Positions 5,167-13,706 of a DNA stretch of 20,395 nucleotides are shown in pieces. Each line of letters starts with the position of its first letter. Positions within the stretch are counted from its first letter, which is position 1. The stretch covers positions 1 through 20,395 of IMG/VR virus record IMGVR_UViG_3300042923_000156. The stretch is one strand, 5' to 3'. The translations under genes were made by a program, and so were the position numbers. Under the pieces are notes generated by a model. The model saw only the letters and a list, made by a program, of their open reading frames with translations. It made no database searches and had not been told where the DNA came from. Source of the DNA: a virus.

Positions 5167-5401
5167 TGGTCAGACCTTTCTGAATAAGAAATGCGATGGT
5201 GGTAATAAGAATGCCCATGACAACCCACTGAGCCGCAAGTTGGGCCTTAATTTTAGAGATTTCCTCTTTGAGAGTGCTGATTTCTTTGTCGAGTTTTTCA
5301 TCAATGTTACCAACCATTGTATGAATTTCCCGTAGAGTTATAAATATTCCTGGCGGCTTAAGGTGTCCACTACTTTCAGTCATATCATCCTCAGTATTCA
5401 C
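5159..5401 (-). CDS. Coiled-coil membrane protein, XhlA-like lysis accessory
   Basis: This 80-aa protein has a coiled coil (about residues 24-56, DEKLDKEISTLKEEISKIKAQ) followed by one C-terminal transmembrane helix (WVVMGILITTIAFLI, about 59-73). This is the layout of XhlA-type holin partners and antiholins. Two starts are possible: ATG 5399-5401 with AGG 9 nt upstream, or residue 7 (5381-5383) with GAGG 5 nt upstream. A dual start could yield two forms, as in classical holin/antiholin pairs. Placed between the ATPase and holin genes. Confidence 0.8.
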   Translation of the reverse strand: MNTEDDMTESSGHLKPPGIFITLREIHTMVGNIDEKLDKEISTLKEEISKIKAQLAAQWVVMGILITTIAFLIQKGLTSV

Positions 5402-5410
5402 TTGTACCTA

Positions 5411-6553
5411 CTATCTCTTAAACACCGGTATAAAGGCATTACGGGTGGATGCTACTTCAAACCTCATCCTATCATGCCGGTAGGCTGATCGTAGCATGCC
5501 CATAGTTTTGTCCTGAAAAGTGGCGAGCCTTTTACCTTCACTCATCCATTCCTCAACGAGCGTGACAAAGTCCTCGTCATTGGCTGGACGCTTCTCCTGG
5601 CAATAGAAGAAATTAGTTTTTGCATCATACCATACGCTAAAGATTCCATTCTGTGTCTCAACAGTGTACACATAGGTTGCGGTCTTTGGCTTGCGACCAA
5701 TCATGCTTTTATGATTGTCAGAGAATTTATTACCTACTGCATAATCGGCATAGTCTGGATCGGTTGCACGAATAAACTGCCCAAATTCAGTTGCCTCAAT
5801 CTCAGCTTCAAATGCCTCTGAAACTGGGAAGTGCCATAGCATCTGATACGTACCATTATCGCGCGGCACCATAAAGATGAAGTTGTTTTCATCCTGCTTA
5901 TCAGGGTCAACTTTATAATGTATAAAGTAGGGGTTTTCGATCCGTACAGCGTTTGCAAGTAGTAGAACGCGAACACCTGGCCGATACCGTGAAACAGTGT
6001 TGTAAAAGTTGACAAGTTTAGTCGGCTCATTTGGTAGGTACTGCCCTCCCTTTTCAATAATAAACTCGTCATAAGTGATTGTCGAAACTTTAGGAAACTG
6101 TGCAGACTTAAAGTGCGACGCCTGCGACAAAGCAACAAAATAGCCAATTACAGCCCATGGTCGGTTTTTAAGTTCCGCGTACTTTGTTGGAGATGCTTCT
6201 GCTTTCCACCCTCTAATACGAAAATCCCAATTAGGCCAAACATGTTCAATGTCCGCAAAGAACGTTTCCTTAGCAATTGCTAGTTCTTCCTTATAGCGAC
6301 GAAGATAAATAAATTGCTTATCAACCGATTCAACTTCGTGAACGGTAACCATCTTCTTAGTGTTGCGACCTCGACCATTAACTTCTTTTTCAATAGCCTT
6401 AAACTTAATTGTTCTAAGTGAGTCGTTAATACTTTTTCGCTTACTTCCCCAGGTCTTACCCATGCCACGACCGCCACAAACGCCATTCCATGTGGCATTA
6501 AAAGAAAACAGTTTAGCAAAATCGTAGTACTCAGTAATCGCGTTAGTGCTCAT
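5411..6553 (-). CDS. DNA packaging ATPase (phi29 gp16-like)
   Basis: A 380-aa motor protein that pumps DNA into the prohead. Walker A is GGRGMGKT (27-34) and Walker B is TITYDEF (158-164, with D162-E163), followed by VLLLANAV (196-203) in the sensor region. This is the gp16/FtsK-HerA-like arrangement of phi29-family packaging enzymes. Residues 50-77 carry a basic insertion (EVNGRGRNTKK). The C-terminal domain (about 230-380) corresponds to the nucleic-acid-binding part of gp16. The start overlaps the M23 gene stop as ATGA. The gene lies before the lysis genes, whereas in phi29 it follows them. Part of it (6114-6154) is duplicated at the left end. Confidence 0.95.
   Translation of the reverse strand: MSTNAITEYYDFAKLFSFNATWNGVCGGRGMGKTWGSKRKSINDSLRTIKFKAIEKEVNGRGRNTKKMVTVHEVESVDKQFIYLRRYKEELAIAKETFFADIEHVWPNWDFRIRGWKAEASPTKYAELKNRPWAVIGYFVALSQASHFKSAQFPKVSTITYDEFIIEKGGQYLPNEPTKLVNFYNTVSRYRPGVRVLLLANAVRIENPYFIHYKVDPDKQDENNFIFMVPRDNGTYQMLWHFPVSEAFEAEIEATEFGQFIRATDPDYADYAVGNKFSDNHKSMIGRKPKTATYVYTVETQNGIFSVWYDAKTNFFYCQEKRPANDEDFVTLVEEWMSEGKRLATFQDKTMGMLRSAYRHDRMRFEVASTRNAFIPVFKR
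6114..6154 (+). repeat. Source copy of the ATPase fragment found at 123-163
   Basis: This internal segment of the ATPase gene, just N-terminal to Walker B (encoding around WAVIGYFVALSQAS), is the apparent donor of the left-end copy. Two differences are seen over 41 bases, one within the central 38. Confidence 0.9.
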
Positions 6554-7167
6554 GGAATAAGCACCCCACCATCACCGTAAGCGTTAAAGAAGTCAACCGG
6601 GTTAATGGTTGTGCGCGAAGAACTCCATGACGGATTAGCCGGGTCGCTAACAAGATCACCGCCAGGCGTAACGCGATGAATTTCAAGATGTAGATGTGCG
6701 CCAAAACTGTTGCCAGTGTTGCCAATTGGCCCCAGTGTCTGGCCCTTAGTAACCGTTGCACCCTCTGACACAACGGGTGCAGTGTTCATATGCCCATAAC
6801 GACTGTACCAGTCCCACCCATCAAACGTGCCATGGAAAATGTCTGCACAGTTGCCATACCCACTATTAAAGAAAACGTTGTGCACAGTTCCATCGCCAAC
6901 GCATGGAATAGGCTGACCAGTAACCGCAGGACCACCGGACCAGTCTCGTCCTTCATGGAATCGTGAGCCGCGCGGGCCATATTCAGATGTTACATAGTCA
7001 TCAGAATATGGCTGAGAAAAATCGCCAGTTCCGCCGCCACCGCCAGAAGAAGCAAGAGAAACAAGCCAAATACTACCTTGAGTAGGGTACGCCTGCGCTT
7101 TTGAACCGTCCTCATAGTAAACTTTAAAAGAGTTTCCAACCTGCTCAAGATGTGTTGCTTTAACCAT
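6550..7167 (-). CDS. Tail-tip peptidoglycan hydrolase, peptidase M23
   Basis: A 205-aa virion enzyme, probably at the tail tip like phi29 gp13, opening the wall at infection. The LytM/M23 signature is complete: H71 and D75 (HEGRD), H126 (YGHM) and H158-L-H160. The N-terminal domain (1-40) is separated from the peptidase by a glycine run (42-46). The lysozyme-like N-terminal domain of phi29 gp13 is absent. There is no signal peptide, as expected of a virion protein. A 14-bp hairpin precedes the gene and its stop overlaps the ATPase start. Confidence 0.92.
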   Translation of the reverse strand: MVKATHLEQVGNSFKVYYEDGSKAQAYPTQGSIWLVSLASSGGGGGTGDFSQPYSDDYVTSEYGPRGSRFHEGRDWSGGPAVTGQPIPCVGDGTVHNVFFNSGYGNCADIFHGTFDGWDWYSRYGHMNTAPVVSEGATVTKGQTLGPIGNTGNSFGAHLHLEIHRVTPGGDLVSDPANPSWSSSRTTINPVDFFNAYGDGGVLIP

Positions 7168-7187
7168 TTTATGCCCGAACTACTTAG

Positions 7188-7222
7188 AGTGGCGGGCCAC
7201 GTTTAATTCGTGGCCCGCCACT
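7188..7222 (-). terminator. Perfect 14-bp GC-rich hairpin between appendage and M23 genes
   Basis: AGTGGCGGGCCACG (7188-7201) pairs with CGTGGCCCGCCACT (7209-7222) around a 7-nt AT loop, 7 nt after the appendage stop codon. There is no U-tract on either strand, so partial termination or RNA processing between late genes is more likely than full termination. Confidence 0.6.
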
Positions 7223-7229
7223 GCTCAAC

Positions 7230-9611
7230 TTAGAATGAAATTTCTCGCCAACCGCCAGTCACGCCTAGCAACAGAATTGATCCTCCTGCTGGAACAACCT
7301 TTGCGGCACCGCTCGCAGTTGCCATATTGCCACCGTTGTTAACCGTTAGCGTGAATGCGCTAGTGTTGGTAAACAAAATCATTGCACCGCGCCTAGGCGG
7401 CACCGGCATTGTTCCAAGTGTAGTGTTACCACTTAGCGAAACCGCTACTGAAATGATTGGTTCACGGCTATTCATCAGGGCGGCTAGAAATACCGTGTCA
7501 GTCATGTTTGCAGTTGACGCAACTTTATACGATGAGGACGACTCATTCGCAATTAGCATGCTGTAATCAACAAAACTGTCTGTTGTTAGCGTGTCCACAA
7601 ATGAACTCGATGGGCGATTTGCGAGCATAATGTTGCGTGCTCTAATAATCTGGCCCGCCGAGTTGTGGAACAGTTTGGTAAATGTGCGCGTAACGTCGCC
7701 GTGTACGGTGATGTTACTAACTTCAAAGATTGATTCCGGTGTTGCGGAAACCTGGAAAATTGAAAGAGCACCGTTTGTAGTGATGCCGTCCACATCAAAC
7801 TGCCAATTAGCCCCACGAATGTAGGTGTTGTCAAACACATTCGCAGAAACACCGCGCGCACCTACAAATGTAATGTCAATGTTTTCAATATTTGCCACAA
7901 TGTTGTGCAGTTTAAGTCCGTGGCGCTTAATCCCTCGACCGTGCACATTTGAAATGTGGACTGAGCGCAATTCACGCTCATTAAAATGCGCTGTATTCTC
8001 AATGTCATTCACATAAATTTCAATTGCGTCTTCGGCACCATTAATAGACACATTGTTTACAGTGTGGCCATAAGATTGCCCGTTGATTTCACTGAAAATT
8101 CTAACAGCGGCATTTGAAATGTTGACGGCTTTCAGCCCATTTACAACATTCTCCCGACCTCTAAGGGCTACAGCAAACCTGGCATTTGTAACTGTGCAGT
8201 CTGTGAAACTATTGAATGCTCCTGAAGTGTGGGTTCCAATTCCAGTGTTCGTTGGCGAATCAATCACACAATTAGAAATGTGTGAAAACATGGGTCGGCC
8301 ATAGCCCGCGTAATCATTCGATGCCACCGGAAGAAACGCGTGACCGTCAGTGAAGCCAGAACGCACCGTATTTGCATAAAGTCGGTTGAGCCTAAGCCCC
8401 TGCGAACTAAAATTAGAAACCGCGTATCCAAGTCCGCCATTGGCAATGCTATTAAGCGCCCACCTAACGCGAACATCCTCAACGGTTGGAGCAAAGCATC
8501 CAATTACGGAAATTCCAACAGAAGTTGTTTTGATAATTTCAACGCCTTCAACATGTGCTGAATGCAGATTCTCAATAACAAGAGTGCGAGACTGGTAAGC
8601 GTTGGCAAGATGTGTGCTACTAACATCAAAAGATCCGCCAACCCAACTGACAGGCTTATTCTGCAAGCGCCCAACTCTAATGGCTGTGGTAAATGTGTCA
8701 ACCTGAACCCCCGTAAGAGTTGCTGTAAGACCGCTAATGCTATAGACAGTGAAGAACTGCCCAAGTCTACCTTGAAGCGGACTACCATTGCCCTCATCGC
8801 GGCTACCAGGAATAACGTCATCACTGATAATTTTTACAACATCGCCACGCGCCCATGGCATGGCATTTTCGGTGCCAATAATGACAACATTTACGGTGTC
8901 GTCACCCTCTGTAATTGTTGAGGCGCTAATTGACGTGACACCAACAAACGCATCGAAAGTGCCCGAAAGCGCAACACTTGTAAAATCACCATCTTTGATA
9001 AACTTTGCGTTTCTAGCATCAAAGTCTAGAGCCTTACCACCGTTAGTGATTGTGGTAGAAATTTTGTAGGTTCCATTAGGGAATACAATCCGACCATTTT
9101 CGGTTGCCGCCGCAACAGTAAGAGCGATCGCCGCCGAGTCATCAGCAGTCCCGTTTCCAATAGCACCATAATCAAGCACATTAAATGTGCCCGTCTTTTT
9201 GACGTATCGTGCATCAAGTTCAGACTGTGAAAGTCGACCATTGTTAATAGTTTCAACAATTGCATCAACTGCGGACTTTGCGGCATAAAACGCGTCAGTT
9301 ACAGCCCGAGTATCAGAGCCAGGATCGTTAAAGATCCCTGCTACTACCGGGTCCTGGACTTCTACACTGTTACTAATGACAAGTTCAATTGCCGCGTTAA
9401 CAACATCAATGAGTCGTGTAACTTCTTCTTCAAAGTCATCAGCAAGTGCCGCGTAGTTCTCATTAATCCATGGAACAAGTACCCGTGTAAGGTACTTCTT
9501 AATGCCCTCAACCTTGCGCAACATAGTGTCACCGTCACGAATCGTGAGCGGTGCAACCTGAGGCACCGGCTTAAACGGTGCGGTGTAATCGGGCAGAACG
9601 GGAATGGTCAT
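7230..9611 (-). CDS. Tail appendage/spike with pectate-lyase-type beta-helix
   Basis: A 793-aa receptor-binding or depolymerising tail protein, in the position of phi29 gp12. The N-terminal 135 residues, with helices around 33-80 and 100-125, should attach to the collar. FNVLDYGAIGNGTADD (143-158) is the classical opening of the pectate_lyase_3 right-handed beta-helix, and the following 500 residues are rich in N/G turns and I/V strands. A separate beta-rich tip (about 710-793) ends GGWREISF. The start at 9609-9611 has GGAG 6 nt upstream; an upstream in-frame ATG lies inside the previous gene. The substrate sugar cannot be told. Confidence 0.88.
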   Translation of the reverse strand: MTIPVLPDYTAPFKPVPQVAPLTIRDGDTMLRKVEGIKKYLTRVLVPWINENYAALADDFEEEVTRLIDVVNAAIELVISNSVEVQDPVVAGIFNDPGSDTRAVTDAFYAAKSAVDAIVETINNGRLSQSELDARYVKKTGTFNVLDYGAIGNGTADDSAAIALTVAAATENGRIVFPNGTYKISTTITNGGKALDFDARNAKFIKDGDFTSVALSGTFDAFVGVTSISASTITEGDDTVNVVIIGTENAMPWARGDVVKIISDDVIPGSRDEGNGSPLQGRLGQFFTVYSISGLTATLTGVQVDTFTTAIRVGRLQNKPVSWVGGSFDVSSTHLANAYQSRTLVIENLHSAHVEGVEIIKTTSVGISVIGCFAPTVEDVRVRWALNSIANGGLGYAVSNFSSQGLRLNRLYANTVRSGFTDGHAFLPVASNDYAGYGRPMFSHISNCVIDSPTNTGIGTHTSGAFNSFTDCTVTNARFAVALRGRENVVNGLKAVNISNAAVRIFSEINGQSYGHTVNNVSINGAEDAIEIYVNDIENTAHFNERELRSVHISNVHGRGIKRHGLKLHNIVANIENIDITFVGARGVSANVFDNTYIRGANWQFDVDGITTNGALSIFQVSATPESIFEVSNITVHGDVTRTFTKLFHNSAGQIIRARNIMLANRPSSSFVDTLTTDSFVDYSMLIANESSSSYKVASTANMTDTVFLAALMNSREPIISVAVSLSGNTTLGTMPVPPRRGAMILFTNTSAFTLTVNNGGNMATASGAAKVVPAGGSILLLGVTGGWREISF

Positions 9612-9613
9612 TA

Positions 9614-10378
9614 TTATCTCCAATATCCTTCGCGTGCAAAATACTCATCGCCACTGTCGAGAACAAGCATAAACATTTCCTCAACCTCCGCAAGAACCAT
9701 CGTATCAATGTTAATGATTGAATTGCGGAATTTATTGATAAGGTCAGATGCCGCACCTTGATAACCGGTAACCAAGTTTTCAGAATTAGCGTCTTGGCTA
9801 CTGTTTGCTTCGGATTCATTTGTTGCGGAAGTGTCCGCTGTGCTATCGCCACTAGAATCCGTTCCAGTAGTGGCATAGTCCCCGCTAGGTGAAAGTGAAA
9901 CCTGCGGAAAATTTGAATTAACGACGTGTGCGTTAGATGTTGACTTGCTATCGCTATCGGTCTTAGAATCTGTTTTCTCGTTCCCCTCTACGTGATTGCT
10001 TCCAATGCTCTGAATTCGCATTGTGTCTAGTGCGCTGTACTCAATCATTGTAGACTCGTACAACTGATTAAAGAACGGCATGATCTCATCCATCTTTGCG
10101 GCAAATCGCTGTGCCCACATTTCGATGGTTTCCTGACCGATTTCCCGGTAGAAATATGAGTTGATGATCTTACCGTTTAGAATCTTGCGATAGTTTTCAT
10201 CAAAGATTGGATAATACTCAAGACCGAGTGGCGCGTAATCTGGGATAATTGGCATGCGACCATACTTTGCGCCATTAAATGAAAGTTCTTCATACTCAAG
10301 AACGTAGTCATCAGGGTCCATAGTCTCACCGAATAGTGATTCCAAGACCTCTTCAACTCGCAGAGTGAAAGAGCCCAT
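9614..10378 (-). CDS. Lower collar (tail tube) protein, phi29 gp11-like
   Basis: A 254-aa structural protein that joins the portal to the tail knob. The N-terminal half (40-120; PIIPDYAPLGLEYYPIFDENYR, YFYREIGQETIEMWAQRF, IMPFFNQLYEST) has the typical lower-collar pattern. Residues 127-201 are a Ser/Thr/Asp/Asn-rich low-complexity linker, followed by a helical C-terminus. The family has a similar disordered insertion before its C-terminal helices. The start overlaps the portal stop as TAATG, indicating translational coupling. Position and order (10-11-12) match phi29. Confidence 0.9.
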   Translation of the reverse strand: MGSFTLRVEEVLESLFGETMDPDDYVLEYEELSFNGAKYGRMPIIPDYAPLGLEYYPIFDENYRKILNGKIINSYFYREIGQETIEMWAQRFAAKMDEIMPFFNQLYESTMIEYSALDTMRIQSIGSNHVEGNEKTDSKTDSDSKSTSNAHVVNSNFPQVSLSPSGDYATTGTDSSGDSTADTSATNESEANSSQDANSENLVTGYQGAASDLINKFRNSIINIDTMVLAEVEEMFMLVLDSGDEYFAREGYWR

Positions 10379-11418
10379 TACTTCACCGCCTTGTCGTCAG
10401 TCTTAGGCTTAACTTCATCAGCCATGCCATTAGCCTCAGCAATGGCCTTAGCCTGCGCCTCTACTTCAACGTTATAATCAACCTTGATGTTAGTATCGAA
10501 AATGTCGTTAACATAGTCAAGTGCCTGCCGTCGCGCGTTAAGTGCAACATAGCGCATCGAATCTGTCTGAGCATCGTTTGCCCCAACCTCAGACTCGACA
10601 AGTCGCTCTTTCTTGTCCTGATTGGCGTTATCAATGCCAAGAAGTCCCATGCACTCATTCCACCATCGAGTTCGCAACACACTAAGTTCACTCAAAGCCG
10701 TGGAGTCAATGCCAAGATCAAGTGCAGTGATGTTGTCCTCAGGACGTGCCGCGCCGGTAACTTCAATAGCCTCAACACCCATGTCCTGCTGACGCGCAAT
10801 ATTACGCATTGACAGTTGGGTGTTGGGCGTTGACGTTATAACCTTATTGCGTCGAGCGTTCTTAGCGTTAATTTCAAGTGAACGATCAGTCGTCGCAAGC
10901 CGCGTCGAATAAATCTGAACAATATCAATGTCAGGAATGCGGAGAGCGTTGGGGTACATGCCTACAGCCTTACGACGCTTTTCGTCATCCGGCAAATCCA
11001 TGTCAGAAGCAGGAATGTATGCGCTTAGCTGCTTAGGCTTAAAAGTATCGCCAGCAACTCCATCAAGAATGATCTGATTACCCGGACCGATCGTTGTAAA
11101 CGAAAGTGGATTCTCATAGAAGTTGTATGCGCCAACACCTGCGCCGCTAACTGCAAGCAACTTTTTGTAGTCATCATCCCAGTACCAAACAACTAGGCCA
11201 TTAAACAACATACACTTTTCAATGAAGCGCTGATCGGCAGAGTCGGGCAAATTATCATACTTAAAGCGATTCAAGGCAAGTTCAGCAATGTTGCGCTCAA
11301 GCATCCATTGAATGCGGCGCTCCCGCTCCATGCCAGGATTTCTTGACTTACCACTACCACCATATAGAGGGGATTCCAAATAGTAATCAAGCCCACTGCC
11401 CCGCTTATTGGCACTCAT
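10378..11418 (-). CDS. Portal / upper collar connector, phi29 gp10-like
   Basis: A 346-aa protein that should form the dodecameric portal through which DNA is packaged. Recognisable stretches are the N-terminal helices (ERERRIQWMLERNIAELALNRF), the FNGLVVWYWDDDYKK strand region (72-86), and the WNECMGLLGIDNAN...KKERLVESEVGAN block (253-281) typical of phi29 connectors. The tail is Lys/Asp-rich. Length is close to the 309 aa of phi29 gp10. It overlaps both neighbours by one base (TAATG). Confidence 0.93.
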   Translation of the reverse strand: MSANKRGSGLDYYLESPLYGGSGKSRNPGMERERRIQWMLERNIAELALNRFKYDNLPDSADQRFIEKCMLFNGLVVWYWDDDYKKLLAVSGAGVGAYNFYENPLSFTTIGPGNQIILDGVAGDTFKPKQLSAYIPASDMDLPDDEKRRKAVGMYPNALRIPDIDIVQIYSTRLATTDRSLEINAKNARRNKVITSTPNTQLSMRNIARQQDMGVEAIEVTGAARPEDNITALDLGIDSTALSELSVLRTRWWNECMGLLGIDNANQDKKERLVESEVGANDAQTDSMRYVALNARRQALDYVNDIFDTNIKVDYNVEVEAQAKAIAEANGMADEVKPKTDDKAVK

Positions 11419-13637
11419 TAGTAAGCGATCCCTTCAAGCGGCGCATTACTCGCCATATCAATTTGTCCAATGTCGCCCGGGTTGGCCCAGACTGTCGTCC
11501 CTTTCTCCATGATACCACGTAGCCCGTACTTGTGCCCCTCTGGAATGCCCGCCGCCGCAATATAAGTTTCACTCATCTTCCAGTAAGTAAACTTAGTCAT
11601 TGCTTTAAGATCCTGTGGCGGCGTTGCAAAAATACGCATTGCCCAGCCGTAGCGTAGCCAATATTCACCAACAATTTTCATGTTGGCGTCATCAAGAAGT
11701 TTCCAGCGCAAAGAAACTTCCATTGTACCATTTGCAAGATTAACGTGATCTCCGCCAAACTGGCCACTAACACTAGGCTGGATCATTTCAGCGTCCTGAA
11801 CCTTAGCATTAATGCCCGCAATGGCATTGGCATAATCACCCTTAGCACCAAAGCGCGCAAGGTCCACGTTAGTATCCCGCGAAAGTCCTGCCTGCTGATT
11901 CTGGCGTGTAGTGGTGTCCTGCATTCCACTCATCTGAGCACTAGCGTTGGCATTATTTGCCTGATTTTGAATCTGAGCGTTTGCAATTCCTGCCGCCGCA
12001 TTAGCGGCACCATTAGCCACACCGGCCGCCAGTCCTGCCGGGCCAAATGCACCACCCGCAAGACCCCCGCCAAGACTAGCAAGCGCGTTAACCCCAGACT
12101 GCTGAGTAAGAGCATTTGCATTGTTAGCCGTCTGAGCGCCCAACACGCGTGAGTTGATATTGGTGTAATCCTGATTTGCCTGAATAGCGCCAGTAGCAAC
12201 ATCAAAGTTTGCCTGTGCGCCTGCAAGCGCTCTTTGCTGTGACCAGTCTGCGCTAGAGCGCTGATAGGAAAGCGTATTTGCATTAGATGCCAAGTAAGAA
12301 ATTGACATGTTGTTAACAATGGGCATTGTGGGGAAGTCTGAAATCTGCGTGAGCATATCAAGATAATCACCACCGTCATCACCCATTTCTGCAATGACAT
12401 TTAGAAAATTTGTTGCGGCCGCTGGTGAGAAGCCAATGCTAATTAGTTCCTCATAAGTGACATTGAATAGTGGTTCAATAGGCTGACCATTAGAATTGTA
12501 GCGTCTTGGCGTGATCTGTACTCGCTGTGTGGGCGGTACATAGTTAACTCGTTCAAGAATAAATGCATCAGGATCGTTCCACGCTTCCGGGCGAAGAACA
12601 ATAGGATTGCCCGACCATGTGGTTAGTTCAATCATCATGTAGGGGAATGTAAAGAACTTCCACTTAACATGTTCGTAGCGGCCAGGAATGAAGTTGTGGA
12701 GTCCCGCATCATTGCGCCAATTGTTAAAAAGCTTATGCTTTACAGGGTATGGCCAGTAACTTGCAATGTGGGTCGGCACGCCTGACGGTTGCCAACTAAT
12801 TCCAGAACCAAGCGGCATGTAGCGATCAAGTTCTGGTACGGCTGTTACCGATACAATGCCCTGACCAATCCACGGAGTATCTTCAATAGCATTCAAAAAT
12901 GATGAAAATGATTGTGGCGATTCAAATGCGTAAAAGGTTGCTCCAGAAGCAAGACCGCTAATAGTTGAGCCAGGCCCTGTGTTGTTATTAGGATTTTCCT
13001 TTGTTCCAGGGTCTTGAAAAAGATCGACGGTGCTAACAACTAGCACGTTTGTCTTCTGCTGAATTCCCTCAAACCCAACAATTTCCTCAGTACGCTTTAC
13101 AATCTGCCTATACTGCGCGCCAATATCAAGACCCTCAGGGACTGTAAGATGTGTACGCCCATAGTTGGCAAACTTGTTAGCATTTGCAACTGCCAGATGA
13201 CCGCGCTCAATATAGCAATTACCCCATGTCACGTCATAGACATAAGTCTGCCAAATGTCCAACTGCAACTTTACTCGCGTAACACCGGCATTCACATACT
13301 CACACTCAAGAATGAAATAGTAAAAATCCTTCTGAATGTCGTCATACACTGACGGCATAAGCGGGTTAGATGCTCGAAGATAGTTAAAACGGTTTGCACG
13401 GTTGTATGGGATGTTAAGATAAACATCCTCTCCGGGCTTAGCATATGTCATCTGCTCAATCGTGATGCCTGAACCTGCACGAGAGTTGACATACTGATTA
13501 AGAGCGTCGCGGCTATCGAAGCGCACAACGTCACGATAAGTGTTATCCCAGTTAACGTTAATAAGATCAAGCCGTGTCCCCGCAGTCCACACGCTATAAT
13601 CAAAATCAATGCCTGCCGGGTAGTCTGGATAGCCCAT
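11418..13637 (-). CDS. Tail knob protein, phi29 gp9-like
   Basis: A 739-aa distal tail tube protein. The N-terminal part (TRLDLINVNWDNTYRDVVRF; DFYYFILECEYVNAGVTRVKLQLDIWQTY, about 104-132) is typical of phi29 gp9. Residues 470-590 are Ala/Asn/Gln-rich with a hydrophobic Gly/Ala core at about 516-555, matching the long hydrophobic loops of gp9 that plug the tube and enter the membrane at infection. The start at 13635-13637 has AAAGG 7 nt upstream; a longer in-frame reading reaches into the intergenic hairpin. In phi29, gp9 is 599 aa, so this protein is larger. Confidence 0.92.
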   Translation of the reverse strand: MGYPDYPAGIDFDYSVWTAGTRLDLINVNWDNTYRDVVRFDSRDALNQYVNSRAGSGITIEQMTYAKPGEDVYLNIPYNRANRFNYLRASNPLMPSVYDDIQKDFYYFILECEYVNAGVTRVKLQLDIWQTYVYDVTWGNCYIERGHLAVANANKFANYGRTHLTVPEGLDIGAQYRQIVKRTEEIVGFEGIQQKTNVLVVSTVDLFQDPGTKENPNNNTGPGSTISGLASGATFYAFESPQSFSSFLNAIEDTPWIGQGIVSVTAVPELDRYMPLGSGISWQPSGVPTHIASYWPYPVKHKLFNNWRNDAGLHNFIPGRYEHVKWKFFTFPYMMIELTTWSGNPIVLRPEAWNDPDAFILERVNYVPPTQRVQITPRRYNSNGQPIEPLFNVTYEELISIGFSPAAATNFLNVIAEMGDDGGDYLDMLTQISDFPTMPIVNNMSISYLASNANTLSYQRSSADWSQQRALAGAQANFDVATGAIQANQDYTNINSRVLGAQTANNANALTQQSGVNALASLGGGLAGGAFGPAGLAAGVANGAANAAAGIANAQIQNQANNANASAQMSGMQDTTTRQNQQAGLSRDTNVDLARFGAKGDYANAIAGINAKVQDAEMIQPSVSGQFGGDHVNLANGTMEVSLRWKLLDDANMKIVGEYWLRYGWAMRIFATPPQDLKAMTKFTYWKMSETYIAAAGIPEGHKYGLRGIMEKGTTVWANPGDIGQIDMASNAPLEGIAY

Positions 13638-13657
13638 TATCTCACCTTTTATTTGCA

Positions 13658-13691
13658 TGTGGGGCGCATAGCCTATGCTATGCGCCCCACA
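13658..13691 (-). terminator. 14-bp hairpin between capsid and tail knob genes
   Basis: TGTGGGGCGCATAG (13658-13671) pairs perfectly with CTATGCGCCCCACA (13678-13691) around a 6-nt loop, 15 nt after the capsid stop. There is no U-tract on the minus strand. It may lower tail transcription relative to capsid or protect the capsid mRNA end. Confidence 0.6.
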
Positions 13692-13706
13692 CTTATTTCA
13701 GCTTAT

